Positions 9,258 to 18,852 of a stretch of DNA of 31,047 nucleotides are shown one piece after another. This DNA comes from Chrysophaeum taylorii (Eukaryota > Sar > Pelagophyceae > Pelagomonadales > Pelagomonadaceae): assembly GCA_029834535.1 (NCBI GenBank), contig JAQMWT010000669.1:35001-66047 (forward strand). Reading direction: 5' to 3'. The translations under genes and the position numbers were made by a program. Under the pieces are notes generated by a model that had not been told where the DNA came from, did not search any database, and worked only from the letters and a program-made list of their open reading frames with translations. Numbering within the stretch: position 1 is the first letter of the stretch; the number at the start of each line of letters is the position of its first letter.

Positions 9258-10240
9258 TTAACAGCGGAATCTGTACGTGACGAAGGTGGTGTCGGAGATT
9301 CGCAAATACTGCTCCAAGGATCGATCTGTCGGGCTCAACGCGGTCGGCAGGACTTCGCCACTTTGGCGGAAACCTCTGGTCACGGAGTTGTGCAGATCGA
9401 CTGCTAAAATCGCAAGAGTGTATGGAGGGACGACAGACGCTAATTGCTTGAACGAATCTGTCTTAGACAAGCTAGCCCAATCATGGTCCAGCGGCATCGT
9501 GAGCAACTCGGCCGTCATCTCGAGAGTCAAAGGCTGAGTGTCCGAGCGATGCGGTCCCAAACGAAGAGGAACTCGCGTAACGGTGTAAGCCGTATCTGTT
9601 GCTTCTCGGGACGAGCCGAGATTATTCAGCTGGAGCAGGTGGCGTTCATGAGCGTAACCTAAAGCTGCAGCAAATTTTGTTGCATATTCGCACATGTCTT
9701 CGGAGCCTCTTGCAAGTGCAGTGGGTGACTGGAAACCAACAATCGCACGCGAGAGCTCATCAAAGTGGGCGTGATATCATGAAAATTGACGACGTACACG
9801 TAAGGGTGTAAGCGCGCTATATAAGAAATAATGGACGCCTCCTGTTCAATCAGCCACATCATGAAGCCAGCCATTTTGCACAGCTTCATCGTCCAATTAG
9901 TGGCCGTAACTCCCCTGCCAACATCTCTGGATGTCAAGTTGCAGAGTGCTGAATGAACGCAGGGTGGAGACGCTATACACATCGACGATGACCATTCCGC
10001 TTCAGGCAAATAAGCCTTGATCAATCGGAGGGTCGAGTCATATCGTCCGCAGAGCGTGTGCTGAACCACAGGTATCTTCGGAAAATTCTTCTGATGAATC
10101 TTGTTGGCAGCTGTTGAAGAGTCAAGAGCAAGGACGACTCGAAACGACGTCCCGCACAACTCATTCGCTCGTTGCAGTCCTAAAGTACTTCCTCCGGCGC
10201 CGCTAAAGAGCATCACAACCTTGCGATACGTGATCGGCAC
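9258..10240 (-). pseudogene. E1 DNA cytosine-5 methyltransferase domain in pol
   Basis: C5-cytosine methyltransferases transfer a methyl group from S-adenosylmethionine to cytosine in DNA. Motif I is VVMLFSGAGGSTLGLQ (SAM binding), motif II region ALDSSTAANKIHQKNFP, motif IV ASPPCVHSALCN with the catalytic Cys codon at 9961-9959, motif VI WLIEQE (Glu of the usual ENV), motif VIII SSRVRLLVSS (usual QxRxR), motif IX QPLTLEMTAELLTMP and motif X LASVVPPYTLAILA (usual GNAVPP). Order is the standard, non-permuted one. The stretch between VIII and IX, where target recognition lies, is only about 60-70 residues. One frame break near 9680, between VIII and IX, separates the catalytic half from motifs IX-X, so this copy is inactive as one protein. 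The first part is continuous upstream with the protease, showing that it is translated as part of the element's polyprotein. Confidence 0.9.
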
Positions 10241-11732
10241 CCAGTGGACCTTTTCAAACCTTCGGCGAATCTCGCCTTCTGTAACTTCTCGGCATTTCTT
10301 TTCCTCCTCGTCGGTTCGTCGGTCGAAATCGTCGTTACCGAGCGATTCTTGACGAGAATTCTTATTCTTATCGGCAGAAGGAGACGCCTTCTGCACCGAG
10401 CTCAAAAGCATCGGTTCGGGAGCCGCATCGCCTTGAGTCAGATGGCTTGCGACCGAAACAGTAAACGATAGGTTGGCCCTGTCATATTCGGCTTCACCAT
10501 CCTTCGTTAACTCGTCGACAGTCTCAACATTCAGCTCGTCATCAAAACGAACAATATCGCCCAAAGCGAGAACTTCACCTTGAGTAATCACGGTCGGCAC
10601 ATCCTGGGTAGAGGAGATCGCCACTCGAGCTGCGAACTTGTCATGATCCTCAGGAGAAGAACACATTCCATCGACTACCCCAAGTTGCTCGTATCCAGAA
10701 GACGTAGCAACGAAAACTTGCCCGGTTTCCATGGGCTCTGAAAGAGCGACTGGCACGCAGTAAGTGCGCCCAGGCTCGACCTTCATCGTGCGCGCAGCAT
10801 AGGCTATCACTTCATAGGCATCGCTGTTCGAACTTTGAGAAGGCGTAACTGTAGGGACTCCCCAAGTCGTCGAAGCTCCCGCTCGTTTCGGCGGTGGACG
10901 CTGGAGGTCTTCAATCTTGCACAAGCGAGCGTAAACGCGGTTCTCAACTGTGCTCAGGCTCTTTTGCATCGCATGGTGCTGTTGCCCATAAACCTGAACT
11001 ACCACGGGGTTGCGCTCATCATAAGTTGTTCTGAACGTCAAAATCGGAGAATCGACTCGTCGATCCTGCACCTTTAACTTCTTGCGCCCATAAGCGACTT
11101 GTGTGCGGAGAAACGCAATGCGATTTCGCGGGTAGTCCACTATGGCTCCCAACACCCGAATATCGCGCGCTCCCAGCAGAAATAGGTGATTAGTATCGGC
11201 CACAATGGCAACCACTGGAACGGCCACGTCGTCCGCGAGCGCAATTCGCAATGCGACCCATTTGTGGATAGTCGTCTTGTTCAATCCTGACCCGTACAGG
11301 GTGCGCTCGACTGGGAGATCGCCTCGGTCTCGTCAGTTTTTCGACCATCCCACGACAAATATAGGAGACATCAGCCATTCCATCCACGCCTAAAGTCGTT
11401 GCGAACTTCGGCCCGTCTCGTCGTCTGTAAATATGACCAACTATGAACGTAAGTGTACCAGGGTCCAGACAACCGATGGTGATGAGGTCTTGCTCGATCT
11501 TTTCCCCATCGCTCGGCGAAAGTGCAGTGTGATGACATCGTATCTCCGGTTTCGCATCGCCCGGCATCTGCATCGTCACCGCTGCCATATCTGGCGTCCC
11601 ACATCTCGCCTCTGAATCTATATTGGCGCTCGCCGCTTCGGCTGCTTCCTCATTCCCCAGTTTCGCTGGCAACAAATTCTGACACTTCTCAATCAGAGGC
11701 ACATATACTTCCTCCTTTACCCCCTCTGACAA
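10241..11732 (-). pseudogene. E1 retropepsin-type protease and linker to DNMT
   Basis: The first half of an aspartic protease is seen near 11412-11335 as PKFATTLGVDGMADVSYICRGMVE, where the usual active site would read DTGA; the Asp remains but the following residues are GMA. The second half, in another frame from 11284, gives FLLGARDIRVLGAIVDYPRNRI, the typical flap-to-helix end of retropepsins (LLG.D.L...GA.ID). E2 has about 18 extra bp between the halves, so E1 has a small deletion plus frameshift here. After the protease, about 250 residues of linker follow without a recognised domain, including the sequence EPGRTYCVPVALSEPMETGQVFVA, a beta-rich stretch often seen between protease and RT in Gypsy elements. 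The protease would cut the polyprotein. Confidence 0.75.
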
Positions 11733-11748
11733 TTTCCGTTTCTCGTCC

Positions 11749-11957
11749 TAGAGATAGAAAATCCGAACTAGGGTTAGTACCCCCTATTCTAGGGTTAGTT
11801 CAATTAACTTTGCCACCTTTTTTTAAGAAAACGCTGTGTTATTCGCACCGGCTGTCCTCGATTAGGAGACACGTTTTCTTAAATCAAAAGGTGGCAAAGT
11901 TAAGTGGACTAACCCTAGAATGGGGGTACTAACCCTAATTCAGGTTTTCTATCTCTA
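11749..11957. mobile_element. Foldback MITE inserted in E1
   Basis: A 209-bp palindromic element. Its ends are TAGAGATAGAAAA and TTTTCTATCTCTA, perfect inverted repeats; the arms extend about 85 bp each with few mismatches around a loop of about 38 bp. Each arm holds two copies of CTAGGGTTAGT. It is flanked by a 5-bp duplication, CGTCC at 11744-11748 and 11958-11962. E2 lacks it: the corresponding sequence near 23783 reads straight through GATGGACGAGAAA. No coding capacity. I cannot assign a superfamily from a 5-bp duplication and these ends. Confidence 0.92.
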
Positions 11958-11962
11958 CGTCC

Positions 11963-14484
11963 ATCAAATCGGACATTCCCGTCCACTTCTCCTCCATCGG
12001 CGCCGCTGTGGTCTGCTCTGCTGCGACCAAAACTGTATCGGCTAAAACATCGGCTAAAACAGTATCGGGGGGCCCCGTAGGAAAAGAAGACGTCGCCCCC
12101 GACGTCAACTCAAAGGGTCTAACGTCATCATCGTGAACTTCCCTGCAAGACATGCACATTGAAGAATGGGGGGACACTGGAACCTGTGGCATGGGTTCGT
12201 CGGTCTCCGAGTCTGAGTCTTCCATTAGCGCGGAGAATCCAAAGTTGCATCTGATATTGCTTCCACCTACGATGTAGAAGGCCACCGAACGATCCGAGCG
12301 TTGTTGGTATTTTGCTCCTGTTGCGAGCGATGGCTGCTCGTCACAGCGGCATCGGCAACATCATCGGAGACTCGGGCGGGGCGCGCCGTCGGGTAAAAGA
12401 CAACGCCCGACGATGGCCGCGCTTCGCATAGAGATTGGAACGCGAAAGTTGCGCTCGAATGTCCCGAACTATCCTGATATCGGCCTCCGTCATATTCGTC
12501 ATCGCGCTGTCGATGACGTCTGCGCCGGCGCGAATTGCGACTAGAGCTCCGGCTATAGCGGCGACGGCGGGCTCGGGCTTGATGTAGGACTATTGGTCTT
12601 TTGATCAAGGCTCTCACTTCGGTGTCGGCGCGACGATCGTCTAGAAGGTGATCGTCCGTCTCGCTGTCGTGTAGAAGACGACTTGCTATCTTTGATGCCT
12701 CTGACCTCGCTCACCATGGTCGCCATTGTGGTTCCAAGCTCGGTGAGGGCCGTTTGTATTTCCGTAGTAGGTTCCGATCCGCGCGTGGCGTGCGCATTAG
12801 ATGCATCGTCACGCTTCTCCCAATCGGAACGCGATATGGGTTGCTTTTTGTATTTCCGAATGCGCTTCCACATCGCACAGTGATAACGGTCCGGATCGCG
12901 GTTGCAAACCACGCGATTTCCGTGTTCATCTTCATCATGGGTGGACCAGAAGTATCCGCACTCCTTGCACGTCTTCTTGCACCACCAAAAAGGATCTCGT
13001 AAGATCAACGGAACCGTATTCCCAGACGGTTTATCCGTCTTGCTTAGCTTGTTGATCGGAAGTCATAGCTCGACCTCCCCGCCCTCGCGGCGGTTTATTT
13101 GCTTTCGGATTGGAGGGGCCTTGGTCTTTCTCCTCCTCCATCGACTTCCGAAAGTCGTTCTCGAGTCGCATAATATTAATAAGCGCCACCATCGACTTAA
13201 AAGTCATGTAACTATCCGGGTGTCCGCTCCTCATAGTCCGCACACGGGTCCGTAAATCCTTGGACGCCAAACCACTGATAAGCTGGTCGATGATATCAAC
13301 GTCATCCATCGTGCGGCTGGACTCGGTACAAAAGGCTAAAGCCTCATTCTGAAATTTGGTACAATACGTTTGTACGTGCCGCTCCCCAGTCTTCTTCGGA
13401 ACTGAAGACTGAGTGACCTTCCGCAGCTTGTCGAGCAGCTCCTGCTGCGTGCTCGGAGGTCGGCAAGTCGATCTAAAACAATCCAAATTCTTATCACAGT
13501 AAGTCTTGTTGAGACGACGGATGCGCCGATCGAGGCTCCATGCTCTTCATCGTCAGCATCCAATTTCAAATAAAATGACGGACCGTGCGGTAGCTCATCG
13601 CAGAGCTCCTCGTATTTCCGCAAATGCTCCTCAAAAATTGGTGCAACGGTATCGCGCAAATGCACCGGTAATAGGTAACGTAATTTCTCGACCGAGTAAT
13701 GGTCATCTGCCAAAGTATGCATCACCGCTGCCGAATCCAGATTGAACTGCCGTTGATCTCGGCCGTCGATGACGAGTTTGAAGTTGTCAGCCTTCAAACT
13801 GGAAGTGGGGCGACGAGATCGGCTCAAGTTGGCCTTCTCGAAGGCGTCCGCAAACGTCTGCGATAATCCCCGTAAAAATTTCGTACCTTCATCTTCAGTT
13901 TCCGCCCTACCCTCAGTCTCCGTATCGACTCGGGGCGGAGGTTCATCCCCCGTTTCAGTGCTCCTTTCCGGTTCAGGCCGCCTCACGGGCGTTTCCGGTT
14001 CGGGCCGACTCACGGGCTGTTCGCGGCTACTCTCACGACGTGCACGTTCGGCTAACAATTCATCTCGCTCACGACGAAGTCGTTCAACCTCCTCATGTAA
14101 GGTCCTCGTTGTCTCGAGCTCCTGCCGCAACGCTTCTTTTAGCAAATTAAGTTCTTGTCGAGCTGCTTCTTCCCTAGCTTCGGCCCTTTCACGGGCGAAT
14201 TGCTCAGCTAGTCGCTCGTTTTCGCGTCGTCTCCGCTCGAGGTCTTCACGAAGTCGACGTCGAGTCACGGATCCGCGCTCAATAGTAGTGCGCTCGCCAC
14301 GGTCCGGGGTCGTTGGACTCATCGGCGAAAAAATTGCTGTTTCTGGAGGCGCTTCAACAGGAGGTAATTCGGTAGCGTCGACTGCCTCGGCCTCTCGTAA
14401 TTCACCTTCCTCGCAGCCGGTCTCAGTGGCGGCGGGAAGCACTGGATGAGATCCTTCCTCACGCACGTCTGCGTCTTCTTCCAT
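11963..14484 (-). pseudogene. E1 gag with coiled coil and Cys/His cluster
   Basis: Starts at the ATG at 14484 (MEEDADVREEG; the same start occurs in E2 at 16692). The first ~85 residues are acidic and Pro-rich. Then comes a long heptad-like coiled coil (LREDLERRRRENERLAEQFA through about RDELLAERARRES), an acidic RPEPE-rich linker and a capsid-like helical region (LDSAAVMHTLADDHYSVEKL..., LLDKLRKVTQ..., IIDQLISGLASKDLRTRV). A nucleocapsid-like part follows with Cys and His spaced CKKTCKECGYFWSTHD...CNRD..RYHC, unlike the common CX2CX4HX4C knuckle, then an Arg/Ser-rich tail and an acidic linker (EDSDSETDEP). A one-base loss near 13528 and further breaks near 13020 and 12590 destroy the frame. 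E2 is broken at different places, so the family once had an open gag. Confidence 0.82.
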
Positions 14485-14891
14485 AATGTACCAAAATATC
14501 GATGAGGAATCTCGAACCAAGTTCGGATTCGATCACTCGAAGCGATGCACGTCGTTAACAATGACGTGATCCGTCGCTGTCAAAACAGCACTCGCGGAGT
14601 TCTTGTCCGCCTGGCAATCCAAAATGCCGTGTGGGTAGCGATCCCACTCGCTAACAGCTTCCGCCGTTCAGCTATACCAAAATCAATCCCGGGTGAATGC
14701 GCTGCGATTTCCAACTCGCGCGCGCGTTCGTCGTCTCTCGGGCCGTACGAACGAAACAATAATCCGCGTATACTCTTCAACGCAACTCGGTCCGCTGGAA
14801 CTCCGCGTGCTTGACCAGGGCACGTGCGTAAATTCGGTCCGCGTAATACAGTGCGTACGGGGCACTCGTTCGTCGGCGACCGATATAGTCG

Positions 14892-14913
14892 CACAATCTC
14901 ATATCCTCCACCA
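14892..14913 (-). other. E1 primer binding site
   Basis: Just inside the 5' LTR the element strand reads TGGTGGAGGATATGAGATTG. Its complement has the layout of a tRNA 3' end: CCA, an A discriminator, a 7-nt acceptor strand ATCCTCC, a 5-nt T-stem strand and AAT as the end of a T loop. The matching tRNA should begin GGAGGAT. The tRNA species is not identified. E2 has the same site and E3 a mutated one. Confidence 0.7.
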
Positions 14914-14915
14914 CG

Positions 14916-15218
14916 TATGGCGGCACAGAAAAACACTCCCGACCCCCAGGTGACAAAGGGGGTACTCATCGACTTGCCCTAGACCTCATTGAACGAGGCC
15001 GACGCGGACTCGGGGCCGGTTAGCCTCGCCACACACCTTGCTCACGCTCACCAAGCCTCTCAACTTGAGGATGGAGAGTCGATTTATGATAGCAAGATAC
15101 GCCTCTCTCGAGGGAGAGGTATGACGGCACTAGGGAAGTAAGAAAATGCGTTCCGTTGAACGGGTATCAAGCCTTGAGAAGGGGAGGTAAGCCTTAGCGG
15201 TCAGGAGTTGCCGCCACA
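14916..15218 (-). repeat. E1 5' LTR
   Basis: About 303 bp, starting TGTGGCGGCAACTCCTGACC at 15218 and ending TGTGCCGCCATA at 14916. It is about 20 bp shorter than the 3' LTR owing to internal deletions (for example around 15095). The outer side is TCTGCCACGG, which does not match the left outer flank of E1. Confidence 0.9.
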
Positions 15219-15943
15219 TCTGCCACGGGTTCGGGCACACAGCGGGCGCCTACATCTCCGTCTTCACCGCCCCCCCACTTTGTGCCATGTGCCGGATACC
15301 GACGCATGCGCACGAGAACTGTCCCCTGCGCCCCCCTGGCTGGCAAACTGGCGACATTCCCACCATCCGGGGCCTTCGCAGGTGCCCCGCTTTTGCCGGT
15401 CCGCGCCGGCCCGCACCCGGCCCACGCCCACGCCGTTAGACCGCGCCGACACTTCCCACCGCCCAACCATCACAGGCCCCGCATGCACTCACCACAGCAC
15501 CCCCCACAGTGCCCACCTCGGCAACTGCCCGCGCAGTCAAAGCCAACCCACCGCCCGCCCCGCATGCACCCACCACAGCACCGCCCCCACCCACCGCGGC
15601 AACTGCCCGTACGATGTCCTTGCGCGTCGGGTTTCTTGCGAATTGGAGCTCGCCGAGGCTCGAGCCACGCAAGACGCCATCCGGTGTAAAGCTGACGCTC
15701 AAAACCACAAACTGATCCAACAAATGCAAGTTCTCAACCAGCAGCTTCTGCCTTCTAATGACGACTCACGCCGACTAGCGGCAGCAAAGTTCACCGAGGC
15801 GAACGCCTTCACAACGTTGCTGCCGTTTAGGTTGGAGTTCAGCGCGGCTCGACGCCACGTAATGATTTCTTCAATGCCGGACCACTCGCAGGTCGTTTCG
15901 ATCTCATCCTCGTCGACCACAACTCCAGATTCGTGATACCAGG
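15219..15943. other. 725-bp spacer between head-to-head elements; right half of split locus
   Basis: Single-copy DNA between the 5' LTRs of E1 and E2. Its right end is CCAGG (15939-15943), the reverse complement of CCTGG next to the outer end of E1 (5017-5021). On the minus strand a frame runs from 15938 to a stop near 15702 (WYHESGVVVDEDEIETTCEW at its start) and joins in frame with the sequence ending at 5021. On the plus strand a 243-codon frame (15208-15936) is also open; its part after 15600 is Gln/Ala/Leu-rich and could form a coiled coil, so either strand might be coding. The first 400 bp is Pro/His-rich in that frame. I do not recognise a family on either strand. Confidence 0.55.
15481..15642. 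repeat. Two-unit 81-bp tandem repeat in spacer
   Basis: GCATGCAC(T/C)CACCACAGCACC recurs at 15481 and 15562 followed in each case by a matching stretch ending in CGGCAACTGCCCG. The period of 81 bp is a multiple of three, which keeps the plus-strand and minus-strand frames open and fits a duplication within a coding region. Confidence 0.75.
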
Positions 15944-16261
15944 TGTGGCGGCAACTCCTGACCGCCAAGGCTTACCCTCCCTTCTCGAGGCTTGATACCC
16001 GTTCAACGGGACGCCTTTTCCTACTTTCCTAGTGACATCATACCTCTCCCTCGTGAGAAGCGTATCTTGCAGCATTCTTGTAGCATTCTTGCTATCATAT
16101 ACCATCTCTCCATGTTGTTGAGAGGCTTGGTGAACGTGAGCAAGGTGTGTGGCGAGCATATCTGACCCCGAGTGTTTTCCTCGTTCAGTGAGGTCTAGGG
16201 CAAGTCGGTGAGTACCCCCTTTGTCACCTGAGGGTCGGGAGTGTTTTTCTGTGCCGCCATA
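15944..16261 (+). repeat. E2 5' LTR
   Basis: About 318 bp from TGTGGCGGCAACTCCTGACC to TGTGCCGCCATA. Immediately upstream is CCAGG. Within it are GTTCAACGGGACGCC and CTTGCTATCATATACCATC, shared with the other LTRs; the latter contains a possible TATA-like TATATACC or TCATATACC stretch, but the transcription start cannot be placed. Confidence 0.9.
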
Positions 16262-16263
16262 CG

Positions 16264-16283
16264 TGGTGGAGGATATGAGATTG
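16264..16283 (+). other. E2 primer binding site
   Basis: TGGTGGAGGATATGAGATTG begins two bases after the 5' LTR. It is identical to the E1 site and complementary to a tRNA 3' end of the form CTCAT-ATCCTCC-A-CCA. Confidence 0.7.
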
Positions 16284-16691
16284 TGCGACTATATCGGTCG
16301 CCGACGAACGAGTGCCCCGTGCGCACTGTATTACGCGGTCGAATTTACGCGCGTGCCCTGATCAAGCACGCGGAGTTCCAGCGGACCGAGTTGCGTTGAA
16401 GAGTATACGCGGATTATTGTTTCGTTCGTACGGCCCGAGAGACGACGAACGCGCGCGCGAGTTAGAAATCGCAGCGCATTCACCCGGGATTGATTTTGGT
16501 ATAGCTGGACGGCGGAAGCTGTTGGCGAGTGGGATCGCTACCCACACGGCATTTTGGATTGCCAGGCGGACAAGAACTCCGCGAGTGCTGTTTTGACAGC
16601 GACGGATCACGTCATTGTTAACGACGTGCATCGCTTTGAGTGATCGAATCCGAACTTGGTTCGAGATTCCTCATCGATATTTTGGTACATT

Positions 16692-18852
16692 ATGGAAGAA
16701 GACGCCGACGTGCGTGAGGAAGGATCTCCTCCAGTGCTTCCCGCCCCCACTGAGACCGGCCTCGAGGAAGGTAAATTACGAGAGGCCGAGGCAGTCGACG
16801 CTACCGAACTACCTCCTGTTGAAGCGCCTCCAGAAACAGCAATTTTTCCGCCGATGAGTCCAACGACCCCGGACCGTGGCGAGCACACTACTATTGAGCG
16901 CTGATCCGTGACTCGACGTCGACTTCGTGAAGACCTCGAGCGGAGACGACGCGAAAACGAGCGACTAGCTGAGCAATTCGCCCGTGAAAGGGCCAAAGCT
17001 AGGGAAGAAGCAGCTCGACAAGAACTTAATTTGCTAAATGAAGCGTTGCGGCAAGAGCTCGAGACAACGAGGACCTTACATGAGGAGGTTGAACGACTTC
17101 GTCGTGAGCGAGATGAATTGTTAGCCGAACGTACACGTCGTGAGAGCAACCGTGAACGACCCGTGAGTCGACCCGAACCGGAAACACCCGCGAGGCGGAC
17201 TGAACCGGAAAGGAGCACCGAAACGGGGGATGAACCTCCGCCCCGAGTCGATACGGAGACTGAGGGTAGGGCGGAAACCGAAGGTGAAGGCACGAAGTTA
17301 TTACGGGGATTATCGCGGACATTTGCGGACGCCTTCGAGAAGGCCAGCTTGGGCCAATCTCGTCGCCCCACTTCCGGTTTGAAGGCTGACAACGTCAAAC
17401 TCGTCATCGAAGGCCGAGATCAACGACAATTTGATTTGGATTCGGCAGTGATGATGCACACTTTGGCTGACGACCATTACTCGGTCGAGAAGCTACGTTA
17501 TTTATTGCCCGTGCATCTACGTGATACGGTTACACCAATTTTCGAGGCGCATTTGAAAAAATATAAGGAGCTCTGCGACGAGCTGCCGCACGGCACGTCA
17601 TTTTATTTTAAATTGGATGCGGACGAGGAAGAGCATGGGGTCGCGATTCGGCGCCTCCGTCGTCTGAACAAAACTATTGTGATAGGGTATTGGATTATTT
17701 TATATCGACCTGCCGACCTCCGAGCACGCAGCAGGAGCTGCTCGATAAGCTGCGGAAGGTAACTCAGGCTTCGGTTCCGAAGAAGAGTGGGGAAAGGCAT
17801 GTGCAAACCTACTGCACCAAGTTTCAGAATGAGGCGTTAGCCTTTTGCACCAAGTCCAGCCGCACGATGGACGACGTTGATATTATCGACCAGCTTATTA
17901 GCGGTTTGGCGTCAAAGGACTTACGAACTCCTGTGCGGACTATGCGGAGCGGTCACCCGGATAGCCATGTGACTTTTACATCGACGGTGGCGCTCATTAC
18001 GAGACTCGAGAACGACTTTCGGACGCTGATGGAGGAGGAAAAGGACCAAGGAAACTCCAATCCGAAACCAAATAAACCGCCGCGAGGGCGGGGAGGTCGA
18101 GCTATGGCCTCCGATCAACAAGCCAAACAAGATGCGGACAACCTTCTGGAAATACGGTTCCGCTGATCTTACGAGATCCGTTTTGGTGGTGCAAGAAGAC
18201 CTGCGAGGAGTGCGGATTCTTCTGATCCACTCATGATGAAGATGAACACGAAAATCGCGTGGTTTGCAACCGCGATCCGGATCGATACCATTGTGCGATG
18301 TGGAAGCGCATTCGGAAACAGAAGAAGCAGCCCATATCGCGTTCCGATTGGGAGAAGCGCGACGATGCATCTAATGCGCACGCTACGCGCGGATCGGAAC
18401 CCACTACCGAGATTCAAACGGCCCTCACCGAGCTTGGAACCACGATGGCGACCATGGCGAGCGAGGTCAGAAGTATTAAAGACGGCAAGTCGTCTTCTAC
18501 ACGACAGCGAGACGGACGGTCACCTTCTAGACGATCATCGCGCCGACGCCGAAGTAAGAGCCCTGACCAGAAGGTTAATAGTCCAACACCCAGTCCGATC
18601 CCCCGCCGTTGCCGCAATAGCCGGAGTTCCAGTCGCAATTGGCGCCGGCGCAGACGCCATCGGCCGCGCGATGACGAATATGACGGAGGCCGATACCAGG
18701 ACAGTTCGGGTCATTCGAGCGCAACTTTCGCGTTCCAATCTCCATGTGAAGCGCAGCCATCGTCGGGAGTTGCCTTTTACCCGGCGGCGCGCCCCGCCCG
18801 AGTCTCCGATGATGTTGCCGATGCCGCCGCGACGGGCAGCCATCACTTGTAA
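16692..18852 (+). pseudogene. E2 gag
   Basis: Same domain order as E1 gag: acidic N-terminus from the ATG at 16692, coiled coil (about 16915-17150), RPEPE-type linker, capsid-like helical part, Cys/His cluster (around 18186-18300) and Arg/Ser-rich tail ending near 18852. A stop codon (TGA at 16902-16904, where E1 has GGA) lies before the coiled coil. A one-base loss near 17670 shifts the frame in the capsid region, at a different place from the E1 break. The Cys/His cluster is also out of frame, with a stop near 18164. It is thus decayed, but the part from 18259 to 18852 stays open for almost 200 codons. Confidence 0.82.

Larger units (their letters stand above)
5022..15218 (-). mobile_element. 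Ty3/Gypsy LTR retrotransposon E1 carrying a DNMT
   Basis: A 10.2-kb element read right to left: 5' LTR (15218-14916), primer binding site, gag, protease, cytosine methyltransferase, reverse transcriptase, RNase H, integrase, 3' LTR (5344-5022). The order protease-RT-RNase H-integrase and the GPF block after the integrase core place it in Ty3/Gypsy. LTRs begin TGTGGCGGC and end GCC(G/T)CCATA or a variant, giving a 9-bp imperfect terminal inverted repeat. At least five indels break the polyprotein, and a MITE sits in it at 11749-11957, so it is not autonomous. It is the most complete of the three copies here and is the only one with an integrase. Its flanks do not share a target duplication with each other; the left flank instead matches the left flank of E2. 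Confidence 0.93.

Noticed and set aside
11749..11957. Telomeric sequence at the TAGGGTTAG repeats
   Set aside because: Only two copies per arm, within a palindrome with its own target duplication, so they belong to the MITE and not to a telomere.
13769..14449. 226-codon Ser/Arg-rich frame on the plus strand (and its counterpart at 16607-17407 on the minus strand)
   Set aside because: It is the antisense of the gag coiled-coil region in each copy; the repetitive charged codons leave the opposite strand open.
15208..15936. 243-codon plus-strand frame in the spacer as a definite gene
   Set aside because: Pro/His-rich first half looks like GC-rich shadow sequence, and the opposite strand joins in frame with the other side of the old insertion site. 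Only a possible coiled coil at 15620-15760 argues for it, so it is mentioned in the spacer entry and not called.
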